DNA from: Uloborus plumipes | Taxonomy: Eukaryota > Arthropoda > Arachnida > Araneae > Uloboridae | Length of the DNA stretch: 64,000 nucleotides | Assembly: GCA_038373865.1 (NCBI GenBank) | Contig: JAXGGA010005802.1 | Coordinates: forward strand, 1 to 64,000 | Direction: 5' to 3' | Shown here: one piece after another, positions 47,815 through 58,033 of the stretch | Layout: every line of letters begins with the position of its first letter | Position numbering within the stretch: the first letter of the stretch is position 1 | Made by a program: the position numbers and the translations under genes | The notes under the pieces: model-generated | The model's input: the letters and a program-made list of their open reading frames with translations, nothing else | The model's database searches: none | Told to the model about the DNA's origin: nothing

Positions 47815-48065
47815 TGTTGAACCACTCCGGTTTTCAAGCCCGAATAATGAACGCCACCCGATTAAAGACAGAAATGGTACGGCTTCTAATTTTTACAGAG
47901 CTCCATTAAGGTGGTAGTCCGATTTACTTCAGACACCAACCCCCAAAGAACCCTTTATAGGTTAGACTACTGAGAGAGAGAAAAAGAGAGAGCGCACACA
48001 TCTATGGTTCGAGGTGTGATTCGAACCCGAGACTTCCCCATCCGCTGTCACTCTGACCACTAAAC
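47815..48065 (-). mobile_element. tRNA-headed SINE
   Basis: On the minus strand the element starts near 48065 with an A-box-like TAGTGGTCAGAGTG (48062-48049) and a B-box GGGTTCGAATC (48028-48018), the internal Pol III promoter arrangement of tRNA-derived SINEs. A CT-rich run and a body follow, containing TAATGGAGCTC and AGAAGCCGTACCATTTC. The body (47815-47982) is homologous to 53675-53882, which lacks the tRNA head and lies downstream of a LINE. The tRNA part is a SINE head, not a functional tRNA: acceptor pairing and CCA context are absent. Confidence 0.75.
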
Positions 48066-48740
48066 AATATGTAATACATTACATATTTTCTAATTATACA
48101 CAATGAGATCTTAACGTTAATGCTTTTATATTCCCATTTTACTTTATTTCATTGCATTATCATTTTATTACTAGGCACATAGTAGAGTAGTTCGTCAGTA
48201 TTTTTGCAAGTACCTTGTTGTCCAAAATGAATTTCATGATTTTAAATGTTTGGCTGATTGAATATAAGTTCAAAACTGTTCCAATCATGTACTTCTACAA
48301 TTCAGTGAGCATCATTATAGATAGTATCGTAATTACATCTGAAAAGCCGTGTATCAAACGGGAAGTTCTCTATTTACAATTGAGTGGGGAATAATAATTA
48401 GAAATTAACATTTGAAGCATTATGCAACTTGTTCAACTCGAACTGTACTCGTATTATTACTCCACAGATGAAATTAAACACGAGCTGGTTATGTAGTATT
48501 TGCATATAAGTACACAGCTTGTTGTTCATTTAGTACAATGAGTATTCCTCGGAGCATTGGAAGCTGAATGGAGAAGTATACAGAAAATTATTCGAGAGAA
48601 ATGAAATTTTCTATTTACACTGACGCTTTTTTCGGTTCTTTTCCGTTAAAGGTAAGCATTTGGTGTTTTTTTTTTTTTCTTTTTGGCGATTTTAATTCAT
48701 CTATCACTATTAAAATCTAAAATTGTTCTACTTAGTGTCA
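48066..48740. other. AT-rich sequence, nothing recognised
   Basis: No coding or repeat signature supported. Confidence 0.4.
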
Positions 48741-48747
48741 TTCAGCA

Positions 48748-48915
48748 ACTCAAATTTCTAAATTCTAAGTTTCAATATCCGTGTAGTATATGAAAACTTA
48801 GAATTTAGAAATTGGAATTCTAAGTTTCTAAAGTACTAAATAGTACTAATTTCTAATTTTCCATATACGCCCCATACGTGTACTACAATTTCTAAATTCT
48901 AAGCTTCCAAATACG
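48748..48915. repeat. Cluster of TTTCTAAATTCTAAG words in both orientations
   Basis: AATTTCTAAATTCTAAGTTT at about 48750, its inverse ACTTAGAATTTAGAAATT at about 48797, TTCTAAGTTTCTAAAG at about 48819 and AATTTCTAAATTCTAAGCTT at about 48885 form a small inverted/tandem cluster. Possibly a decayed palindromic MITE; ends are not clear. Confidence 0.45.
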
Positions 48916-50130
48916 TACCAATCGTTTAAGTATTATTTTATTTATCTAAGGTGAAAGTAAACAAGTTGTAAAACCAAATAACGTACCTATAACGGAAAGG
49001 TACATCTGTTTTAATCATAGTAAGTATGCGTTAGTATCATCTAAAATTTCTACTAAAAAGTAATAACGTATTCCTCATTTTTATTTAGCAATGCAAATTG
49101 CTGTATGCAATTGTTAATATAATCTTCATAATGATCGTCGGGATACAAATTGGCCCATCATAATGACCATTTGTTATATTATGCAAATCCATTGAATTTT
49201 GAGATAAAATAAGAACGATTTCCATTGTTCAGTATCAACAGCCAAGGTTAATCAATGATAGGCATCAGTGCTTAGTAGATGACAAATTCAAAAATATTTT
49301 ATTCCCAAAAGTATCCTGGATGAATTTTTAGTGTTTATCCCATATTTTGTACTCCATAGCTCTTTCTCTTTTTTTTATTCAATTATATATTAAAAAAACT
49401 ATCTTCGCAGCTAAAACACTTATTTTTATCTATTTTTATTAAAAGAAATGTTTCGATTTCTTCCGCATTTTATTGTTAGGAAATAAACTGCTTAAATTCT
49501 TCATTTTTACAGCTTTGTTGTCTCTTATATTTGCATAACCTGAAAGAATTCGTATGAAAGTAAATAACAAAATAACGTAAAAAAAGGCATATTTACTTCG
49601 ATAAAATTTACTTTTCGCTGGTAAATCCTATTCATGTTGAGACGTGCAAGAAAAAAAAATCATTTCATTCTACAAAAATTCTGAGCATTTTAATACTTTT
49701 TTTTTCTCTAGAAAAACGATTTAAACGAAAATGTGTTCGAGTGGCGCGTTTTTTTTCCTTTAAGATGAAAAAGAAATCCAAAATATTACAGATTTCGAGA
49801 GGAATGTTTCAAATATTTCTTCCGACGAAATGAAATGACTTTTTTTTAAGTTGTATTCTTCGTTCCAGGTTATTTCGAAATAAAAATAAAGATATAAGTA
49901 AAAATAGGATAAAAAGCTGCAGAAAATAAATCAACAAGTTTCTTTAAGACCTATCTTTTATTGACTTTTGCTTTTTTAAAAATTAAGTTTTAGTTTAACA
50001 GAGAATCAAACTTTAGTTAGAGCTTATTTTATTTCATTTTTTTTTGCCGTGCAATCACTTATTATCTCTTATCAGTATAGTTTATATTTTGATATATGAG
50101 GCTTTTCCACTCCACTAAACATAACAAGAG
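48916..50130. other. AT-rich sequence, nothing recognised
   Basis: No supported feature. Confidence 0.4.
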
Positions 50131-50138
50131 CAAACTAC

Positions 50139-51346
50139 TAGGGATGCACCGATAAGCAAATTGGTCGATTACCGATATTTCGGCTGAGTCGATTAGTGAT
50201 CATGAATGTGATTTTAATACTACTAATTTCTCTATCACTTTTTTTTTCTTTCACAATTTCGATTTTATTAATAATTACTAATTTATTTCTGAGTGACTAT
50301 TTATTTTTCTCTATTTTCCTAATTTTCATAAAATGATTTCGAGATTTCATAAATTTCTTCAAACCAATTTCCATATTGTACCTCATTAACTTACATTATG
50401 TTAACTAGAAATGAAAGTAAAATAATAAAAATAAAAGTAGAGAGGATGCTGTAATAAGTAGGCTAATTTAGAAGCGCTTTTAATGTTTTTATTATTATTA
50501 TTATTGCTCGCCATTTGATCCAAAACTTTTTTTCTGTGTGAAAATTATAAAGTAATCTTAAAATGCACTGTGCTAAATGAGAAAAATTTTGACACATGAA
50601 AAATGTTGCAACATGTATTTTTATCATGTGGTTGTGCTTGTTTGAAAATTACATTTATTTACTATTAACAAATTTGTTTATCAAAGTTTCTCGTTTAAAA
50701 ATGTATTTTTAAAAACTTTTAAAAATGTATTTTAAGAAAAAAAAAATCGCCGATAATTCGTCCTAATTTTGGCGATTATGGCCAATTAATTCATTTATGC
50801 CCAAGTGTTTGTCAACAATTTTTTCAATTTGTATCTGCTTAAATTTCTTACTTAAGATGGTTCACATACATTTTAGGCTTAAAATAGTTCGACGTTGCCA
50901 TATTTATTAAGTTACTTAACTTCCTGTTTATGGGATATTTTGCAGATATGTGAGCAAAATACAACCATACATGACTTTACTTCTCCAAAGTAACATTACA
51001 AAAGGCATGTGCGATCAATTTTAAGCAAATCATTTTAAAATAGTTTAATTTTATGAAATATAAGTTCGCAAGAAAAAAAAAACTTACTTTCTGTGGCGAC
51101 CCATGCTGGATCGTTGCTTGACTGATTTGTCTGAAAATAGCTGTTAATAAATAAACTCTGATGTCCAAATAGTGGCTCTAACTGGTTTTCTCAAGAAGAA
51201 GGACTATTTAACTTGTGAAAAACAGCTTTAGTAAAATGATATACCAATTACAGGTTTTTGTATGCAGTAACTAACAAGCGTCCCGTTTTTAGGCTACGAG
51301 GCATAAAAGGGTTAATTGGTACTACCAATTAATCGGTGCATATCTA
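50139..51346. mobile_element. hAT-like non-autonomous element
   Basis: Ends are TAGGGATGCACCGAT (left) and, in reverse complement, TAGATATGCACCGATTAAT (right). The flanking octamers CAAACTAC (50131-50138) and CAAATTAC (51347-51354) agree at 7 of 8 positions, fitting an 8-bp hAT-type duplication with one later change. Subterminal GGTCGATTACCGATATTTCG and an internal GCCGATAATTCG are typical repeats of the terminal word. 1.2 kb of AT-rich filler and no transposase frame. Confidence 0.7.
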
Positions 51347-51889
51347 CAAATTACTAATTTGGAAAGATACGAAAAAAAGTTTCATTAAAAGAAAAAACTA
51401 TATCTAATGCATAACAGAAGGAAAAACTTAACTTTGAAAATGAAGAGGAATTTCAAAAATAAAACATGCAAAACTTATTGAGAAGACAGTACCAGAATGA
51501 TCTCCTTAATGACGGAATAATTCAATTATTCCTGCTAGTTCCCTAATCCGTTTTTGCTTATTAATTGTCTTGTAAATTTAGTTTACATTTACTTACTGTG
51601 TCAGGAAAGTCTGTGTCAATACCCTAGAAGCCAAGAGTATTGGAAGTTTAAGAAATCTACCATTTTATCAAGAAGAAGCGTAAGACAAAAATCTGATTAA
51701 GTTATTGATGAAAAATGGTTTAAATTAATGCTTTTGAAAAGCGTTCACAAAATAAGTTTATGAGAACTTTGAATCAAGTTTGGTTTTCATGAAAAAATAG
51801 AATAGTAAAATAAGTAAAAAATAATAATGCAAAGTAAGTAAAATTGTAGGCTCAAGTTGTTTAGATAATCAAGCTTGGAATAAAAGATA

Positions 51890-52097
51890 CTGTCTGCCTG
51901 TGAATTCCGCGCATGGTAGTCAGGAACGCTTCCATTTGAAAAAGGTGTGACAGCTTAAGGAGGCCCACTTGCCGGTGTTTTCGCTTCTTACTTCCTGTTG
52001 AATGTTACTCTGCATTTCCCCCCTATTTTGAGAAATTCAGAAGCGATCTCAGGCATGCGCAAATGCGAGGAAGGTCGTACGATAGAAGATTAGACAG
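51890..52097. mobile_element. CTGTCCG-type MITE, copy 2 (TA target)
   Basis: Begins CTGTCTGCCTGTGAATTCCG after TA (51888-51889) and ends AGACAG before TA (52098-52099). It shares CATTTGAAAAAGGTGTGA, CCCCTATTTTGAGA and AGGCATGCGCAAATGCGAGG with the copies at 29318 and 59066. Short (208 bp) and more diverged. Short frames across it are not genes. Confidence 0.65.
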
Positions 52098-52099
52098 TA

Positions 52100-53670
52100 T
52101 TAAGTGTGTGCGATGGAGCCGAAAATCATTCAACTGTTTTCAAGCTGCATCTAGCTTTTACTCGTATCGCAGCAGCCACTCCTCTAGGCATGGATTCCAA
52201 AGGTTTTCTAACCTTTCACATTCGTTATTTCATAACACCAAACTTCACTTTTATCTTTTCATCTTTTTCTTTTACTTTTCCGTTATATTTATATTTTAAA
52301 TTTGTTTCATTGAAAAGAAAAAAAAATGTGCGTGTATGTGGGGGGGGGGGGAATTCTGAAAAAAAAAGAAAGCTCGAACTTCCTAAAACAATTGACCGAT
52401 ACTCTCTATTAAAAACAAAATGTCATTTTACAATTACTTGAAAGAATTCTGTATATAGAGCAAATATTTAAAAATTATCATTAGAAACAAAACTTACAAA
52501 ATTTGTCTTGGTAGAAATTTAGTTTTATAAATTTGTCCTTAAAAACATCACTTTTTCGAAATTAGATTGTGTAAAAAAAAATCAAAGTGTTTGTAATTGC
52601 GCAATTTCATACGTGACAGAATGACATTTCAGATGTTCAACCTCTGCTATGTAAAACTTGCTATTTAAAACTTAACTGATATATGAGTTATGAAATAGCA
52701 AATTACTATTCTTAATATATGTGATTTTTTTTTTTTTTTGCTTTGTAACAGTTTCAGGAAATTACTTAATATTTGAGTTACTGAAAATTGATAACACAGT
52801 TTTAGGTTGCAAGGTAAGAGTTAGATACGTAAATGATTGGATAAATAAGTTGTTTAATTGAATGATTTAATAAAGTCTTTGATAATGTGTCCGTAAGAAA
52901 ATTTTCGCAAGTTAACTTTTGAAAGTATCCCTAAATTTTGGATCAGGTAAGCAATAAAATTTTTCCATCGAGCACCGGAGAAAAAAACACTCCTTTTCTT
53001 ATACAGTTTCTCGAAAGGTATTTTTCTATTAGACAAAAGAAGCGAATAAAATAGAAGGTACACTCTTGTTCAGTTCAAAAATACTATTTGATTTTTTTTT
53101 GTCAATTCTTTTTTTTCTTTTATCGGCTAGCATGAAATGAAGTAGCTAGTTATTTTTCGTTTCAAAAATAAAGTAATAAACTGACAAAGAAGGACGTATT
53201 GTTAGCACACCATGGATGAGAAAATTGCTTTTCTCCTAAAAAATATAGAATTTTAACATTGCCTGTCTTATTCTATTTTGGATTCTACTTTTTACGACAA
53301 ATCTGGTTTCTGATATTGACATATTTTTCATTCATTAAACACTTTTTCTGTATTTTTCGCAGCCTTTAATTTTTTTTAACGAATATAAGAAACGTACAGT
53401 CAAAAATATTGGAACATTTCTGTATCGTGATTCTTTATTTTTTCTCCCATCACTTTGCGGTTGTTCGGCTAGATGATGTAGGATTTTAATTCTTAGGCAG
53501 TGTGACCGAACTGTTATGTGCCAGGATGCCCATTCGAGAAGTTAAACGAAAACACAATTGACAAGCATGGAACATCACTTCACTCTTAGGTTAAATTATA
53601 AAACAGTCTCATTAATCCAGGCCCTAATTAATCGGACTTCGTTGATTCTTGATGGCAATTTGTTGTTGTC
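52100..53670. other. AT-rich sequence, nothing recognised
   Basis: Holds a G-run at about 52340-52350 and a short CAGTCAAAAATATTGGAACA at about 53397-53416 that resembles a lone Tc1-type end, but no partner end was found. Confidence 0.4.
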
Positions 53671-53674
53671 TTTT

Positions 53675-53882
53675 CTTAAACCACTCGGGCACCCGAGTCC
53701 AAGAAGACTCATCTCTCCGATTCAAGGCGGAATATGTACGGCTTCCGTTTTTACGAGCACCATTAAAATAGACGTCCGATTTAGCTTTACACACATGCCA
53801 TGAGACCCATTTATAGGGCAGGCAGCCATTCATAACACAGTCATTCATACAGAGAAAGGGCAAGAACATGAGAGAGTGCACC
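53675..53882 (-). repeat. LINE-tail segment shared with the SINE body
   Basis: Aligned on the minus strand with the SINE at 47982-47815: GCACTCTCTCATG / GCGCTCTCTCTTT, CCTATAAATGGGT / CCTATAAAGGGTT, TTAATGGTGCTCGTAAAAAC / TTAATGGAGCTCTGTAAAAA, GAAGCCGTAC, CTTGAATCGG / CTTTAATCGG. It has no tRNA promoter boxes; instead it is joined to LINE 3' UTR sequence. Confidence 0.65.
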
Positions 53883-54389
53883 TACCGACTGCCGTAGAAT
53901 TACTGCCAGGGTCTTTTAGTAAGCCGGCAGTCGGAGTCGGTGTCCAAATTTATTCAAGACACCAAAACATTACATACAATAAAAATAGTACAAGACAAAT
54001 AACAGGGTACAATACAAAAACAGCAAGACAAAGGACTTACAAAACACAGAGATATGAAACGATGACAATACAAACGATGACAAAAAAAACAGAATAATAA
54101 AAAATAAATAAAAATAAATAAAGGCAAATTCACTAAGTGAATGAAAAGGTGTGCGCAAAAATATTATGGGCTAAGATCACGTCTTGGACGGAAGATTGTT
54201 TAAAAGGGGTAGGTGAGAGAAATTTATTTAGAAGATGTCATGCATAACAAAAGAAAGAGTGATTAAGGGTGAATTTTAGTTTAGGTCGGGGAAGAGTAGG
54301 GTCCTGTTGGCTTCAAGAAAGTTACATAGATTTAACATGCATCTTTGAGCTTTAAGTTCAAATATGGGAGAGGACTTTCGAGTTGTCTC

Positions 54390-54955
54390 TCATGTTTTGA
54401 TTACTATAAGGGAAGTGGTGGGCTCTGGTATGTGGGCAAGGAGTAGGTAGTGTTTTAAATCTCCAAAATGACCACAGATGCAGTTTGGAGAAGGGAGTAA
54501 CTTATGTCTGAAAAAGTAATCATGGAAGATGCCATGTCCAGAATAGAATTGATTCAGGGTTTTATTTGCCAACAGAGTGTTGAAAGGAGGGACAGGGAAA
54601 AGATCAAAAGTCCATCTCCCAGAGGATTGATTTGTCCGATATTCTTTCCAGATATAGAGGATATAATCACGGAGGATAGATTTCAAGTGGGAGATTGGGA
54701 GCGGAAGGGAAAAGTTTTGGGGTTTTGAAGTCGCTTCAAAGGCAAGCTTATCGGTCGTTTCATTGCTTGTGATGCCAAATATGGGCCTTGATCCAGGAGA
54801 TTCAAGTAAAATTGGCAATTTTGGCAAAATTTTGTTGGATTTAAAAATAAGGAGGGAAAATTGTTGGAACTGGAGGAGCGATTGAATGGCTGAAAGCATT
54901 TGCCATGTATCATGTCTTTTCTCCAACAAAACTGTTCGTTACACATTGTCTTCAC
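54390..54955 (-). pseudogene. LINE ORF2 C-terminal fragment (RNase H and cysteine-rich tail), broken
   Basis: The minus-strand frame 54929-54390 (179 codons) ends with text characteristic of the RNase H and C-terminal region of I/R1/LOA-like non-LTR elements. LSAIQSLLQF (about residues 12-21) matches the region after the RNase H catalytic DS. GITSNETTDKLAFEAT (52-67) corresponds to the usual GH-GITGNE-ADKLA motif with the glycine of GNE changed. SSGRWTF (102-108), FYSGHG-F-DYFFRHKLLPSP (128-148) and CICGHFGDLKHYLLLAH (150-166) form the cysteine/histidine tail. An overlapping minus frame (54955-54683) carries matching upstream text, showing a frameshift. The start methionine is not real. This is a dead, partial copy; the element's enzyme would have reverse-transcribed its own RNA at target sites. 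Confidence 0.7.
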
Positions 54956-54997
54956 AAGGCTTATTACACTGAAGTGACAAAAGTCATGGGATACCTC

Positions 54998-56026
54998 TTA
55001 ATATCGTGTCGGCCCTCCTTTTGCCCGGCGAAGTGCAACAACTCGACGTGGCATGGACTCAACAAGTCGTTGGAAGTCTTCTGCAGGAATATTGAGCCAT
55101 GCTGTCTCGATAGACGTCCATAATTGTGAAAGCGTTGATGGGGCAGGATTTTGGGTACGAACAGACCTCTCGATGGTGTCCCATAAATGCTCAATGGGAT
55201 TCATGTCGGGCGATCTAGGTGGCCAAATCATTCGTTGGAATTGTCCAGAATTTTCTTCAAACCAATTGCGAACAGTTGTGGCCCGGTGACATGGCGCATT
55301 GTCATCCATAAAAATCCCATCGTTGTTTGGGTGCATGAAGTCCATGAATGGCTGCAAGTGATCTCCAAGTAGCTGCACATAAGCATTTCCAGTCAATGTT
55401 CGGTCCAGTCGCACTAGAGGACCAAGTCCATGCCATGAAAAAACAGCCCACACCATTACGGAGCCACCACCAGCTTGAACAGTGCCTTGCTGACAGTTTG
55501 GGTCCATGGCTTCGTGGGGTCTGCGCCACACTCGAACCCTACCATCGGCTCTTACCAGCTGAAATCGTGACTCATCGGACCAGGCCACGGTTTTCCATTC
55601 ATCTAGGGACCAACCGATATGCTCACGTGCCCACGAGAGTCGCTGCAAGCGATGTCGTTCTGTCAGTAAAGGCACTCGAGTCGGTCTTCTGCTGGAATAG
55701 CCCAAGAAATCCAAATTTCTCCGCACAGTTCTAGCAGACACGTCCATTGTACGTCCCACATTGATTTCTACGGTGATTTGACGCAGTGTTGCTTGTCTGT
55801 TAGAATTTACGACTCTTTGCAGACGTCGCCGGTCTCGATCTTTAAGTGCAGGCGGTCGACCACTGCGCTGTCCATGGTGGGATGTTATGCCTGAAATTTC
55901 ATACTCTCGGCACACTCTTGACACAGTGGATCTGGGAATGTTGAATTCTCTAACGATTTCCGAAATGGCATGACCCATGCGTCTAGCTCCAACTAACATT
56001 CCGCGTTCAAAGTCTGTTAATTTCAC
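54998..56026 (-). CDS. Tc1/mariner-family DDE transposase, intact
   Basis: A 342-residue DDE transposase that would bind the element's TIRs in the nucleus and catalyse cut-and-paste movement into TA sites. The N-terminal third has the paired-like double helix-turn-helix (about residues 5-45 and 60-115) with the GRPP linker (57-60) between the halves, close to the usual GRP hook. The catalytic core has WSDES (first Asp ~151), MDDNAPCH (second Asp ~242) and SPDMNPIEHLW (Glu ~279). Between the second Asp and the Glu are 36 residues, not the 34 of classical Tc1, because of extra residues in the EENSGQFQRM stretch. The length is normal for Tc1. The first Met gives MKLTDFERGM, the expected family start, and the stop lies 4 bp from the left TIR. 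No frameshift or stop. Closest named group by spacing would be the DD36E elements; that placement is inference. Confidence 0.95.
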   Translation of the reverse strand: MKLTDFERGMLVGARRMGHAISEIVREFNIPRSTVSRVCREYEISGITSHHGQRSGRPPALKDRDRRRLQRVVNSNRQATLRQITVEINVGRTMDVSARTVRRNLDFLGYSSRRPTRVPLLTERHRLQRLSWAREHIGWSLDEWKTVAWSDESRFQLVRADGRVRVWRRPHEAMDPNCQQGTVQAGGGSVMVWAVFSWHGLGPLVRLDRTLTGNAYVQLLGDHLQPFMDFMHPNNDGIFMDDNAPCHRATTVRNWFEENSGQFQRMIWPPRSPDMNPIEHLWDTIERSVRTQNPAPSTLSQLWTSIETAWLNIPAEDFQRLVESMPRRVVALRRAKGGPTRY

Positions 56027-56106
56027 GTCGTGCGGTCATCATCACGTTAAAACCTCTTCACATGAATAACTTGAACAGAAATGAAAGCTCTGTAAAAGCA
56101 CTGCGC

Positions 56107-56115
56107 ATTTATACC
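56107..56115 (-). promoter_or_regulatory. Possible TATA box of the transposase gene
   Basis: On the minus strand GTATAAATG lies about 80 bp upstream of the transposase ATG and inside the element, ~45 bp from the right TIR. Position and sequence suit a core promoter; no expression evidence is available. Confidence 0.4.
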
Positions 56116-56518
56116 TGTTCTATGCGATGCTACTGCCATCTGAAAATTTGCATATTGCTATCCCATGACTTTTGTCACTTCAGTGTATGTTGTGATAATA
56201 AAAATCTCTAAATTAGGATTGCTTCTGTTGAAACTCTAGGCGGTATACTTTTATGCTATGTACAATACAGTTTACAAATATATATGATTTAAACCTTTTT
56301 GAGGCATAGTATTTATTCGATTATTAAAAAGTACATTTCGAATAGATACATCTTACTGAGCAAAGACCAAGAAATGTATTTTGCATAGCGCAGGTGTAAA
56401 AATTTACAAATAAATAAATCGAAGGATATTTATCTCTGAATTTATCCAAACCGTCACACTGGGCTGCTCCGTACCCACTAGTTTATTGTAGAATTGTCAA
56501 TTAAAATCAAGTTTTTTT

Positions 56519-58033
56519 AGCCTACTTTCCCGTTAAAAATAAAAGAAAGAGTAAAAAGCATTAAAAGTGGCTTAATGCATCTAAAAATATCGCCATGTCA
56601 AAAAAAATATCGCCAAATGTAAAAAAAAAAAAAAAGTCAAAAAGAAATAAAAAAGAAAATTGAATATTGAAAAATTAAAAATTGGAAAGTAGGGTATTGA
56701 GATGAGGAATTGGTGTGTCGGTCGGCCGGTCTGTCTGTTGGTCGGTCTGTCTGTCCCCCCCCCCCTAATAACTTTTGAATGAACATTCCGATTTGAACAA
56801 ACTTTTTTTTTGTTGGAAAGATCTCGGCGAGTACAGCTCATTCCCATATTTGATTTTTTGATTTGAACAATTTTTGGTTCAACTTAGAGCCGTTCAAACA
56901 ACCGGTCCCGCGATACTTACTTTTTAATGAACAGTCCGATTTAAGCAAACTTTTTTTTGTTGGAAAGATCTTATCAAGGATACTTCATTCCCGTATTTAC
57001 ATTTTCGATTCGAACAATTTTTTGTTCAACATTGAACCATTCAAACAAGCTCCCTTCAAGCAAGCCCCTAATAACTTTTGAGTGAACAGTGGGATTTAAA
57101 CAACTTTTTTTTTGTTCGAAGGATCTCAGCAAGGATACTTCATTACCATATTTAAATTTTGAACATTTTTTCGTTCAACATTGAACCGTTCAAGCAACCT
57201 TTCCCCACCTAATAACTTTTAAGTGAACCGTCCGAACTGAAGAAACTTTTTTTTGTTCAAAAGATCTCGGAGATTCTCATTCCCATAGTTCGCTTTTTGA
57301 TTCGAACCATTTTTCGCTCAACGTTGAACCGTTCAGAAAAAAACGTAACATTAGCGCCTTCGGGGAAATTTAAGTTAAAAGTAGATCCTGAGCTTAAAAG
57401 CGGATTTCCTTCAAACAAATTTTGTAAGGAAATGGTTTTGATAAATAATGCATGTAAAGTACTTTTTTGGATAATTTTCTGTGAGGACTGATTCCGACTC
57501 CGACTCCTTAAACATGGCGGAAATGCATGCTCAGAAAAAAAATGACTGACTGTGCAGACGATTTTCTGTTTATTTACTTATCTGTTTTGTTTTTATTATT
57601 ATTATTATTTTTAGCAGACGATTTTTTTTGTAACAAAAATGTTTCATTCGCGAGAGCATTTTATTCTTTATTTATATTTAACGACTGGCAACGGATTAAA
57701 AATGAAATTCGAGACATTTTATTAACGAACGAGTTTGTTTTCCTTTCTGTGTATGTTCTTTGTACTTTTATTTATTTATTGAAAACGATTGAGGAATTTT
57801 TCTACGGAAGAACTATAACAGTTACATTCTCTAAAAGGTGCGAAAAAACTTTATTTATTCGTTTATTTACTTTTTATGTGTCTATTTCATCTGATGAGAT
57901 TGGTATATTTTGCATTTAGAAATCAGCTTTAAGTGCTAAAAAGGTATGTTTGACATAATTTTCAGTCTCAGATAATCAAGATAATATTGATCAGATGCTA
58001 GAATGCCGGTATCGATGTACGGGAAAGTAGGCT
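56519..58033. mobile_element. Tandem-repeat element, copy B, with 15-bp inverted ends
   Basis: AGCCTACTTTCCCGT at 56519-56533 and its exact reverse complement at 58019-58033 bound 1.5 kb. From the left end inward, the sequence is copy A (24885-25641) in reverse: a TTAATGCATCTAAAAATATC stretch, GGCGATATT-type repeats, the GGTCGGTCTGTCTGT / C-run, then about four ~145-bp units (56760-57330) with GTGAACAGTCCGATTTGAAC-like text. 57340-58018 is AT-rich and unique, with a 130-codon hydrophobic frame (57527-57919) that I do not trust as a gene. No target duplication identified. Confidence 0.6.

Larger units (their letters stand above)
53640..54966 (-). mobile_element. 5'-truncated non-LTR retrotransposon, 3' part
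   Basis: On the minus strand this contains the end of a LINE ORF (54929-54390), then a long 3' UTR with a TTGAATAAATTTGGAC poly(A)-signal-like word near 53956, then ~200 bp (53882-53675) homologous to the SINE body at 47815-47982. There is no 5' half (no endonuclease or reverse transcriptase text) in the window. The 5' side abuts the Tc1 element that starts at 54967, so truncation could be original or due to that insertion. The exact 3' end is uncertain. Confidence 0.6.
54967..56185 (-). mobile_element. Complete Tc1/mariner transposon
   Basis: A 1,219-bp element with perfect 27-bp terminal inverted repeats (54967-54993 and 56159-56185), beginning CACTGAAGTGACAAAAGTCA, and flanking TA target duplications (54965-54966 and 56186-56187). 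It encodes one intact transposase on the minus strand that fills nearly the whole space between the TIRs. Identical TIRs and an unbroken ORF indicate a young, possibly still active insertion. It lies immediately 5' of the LINE fragment on that strand. Confidence 0.95.

Noticed and set aside
47990..48065. Functional tRNA gene on the minus strand
   Set aside because: A and B boxes are present but the acceptor and anticodon stems do not close, and the sequence continues into a repeat body shared with 53.7 kb; it is a SINE head.
53391..53420. Possible Tc1-type terminal repeat (CAGTCAAAAATATTGGAACA)
   Set aside because: No matching inverted partner within several kb and no transposase text; similarity too short.
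55053..55734. Plus-strand frames of 61-128 codons under the transposase
   Set aside because: Antisense shadows of the intact Tc1 transposase gene.
57527..57919. 130-codon hydrophobic plus-strand frame
   Set aside because: AT-rich Leu/Phe/Ile composition from T-rich DNA, no recognised motif and no second copy to test conservation. It could encode a membrane peptide but I have no support.
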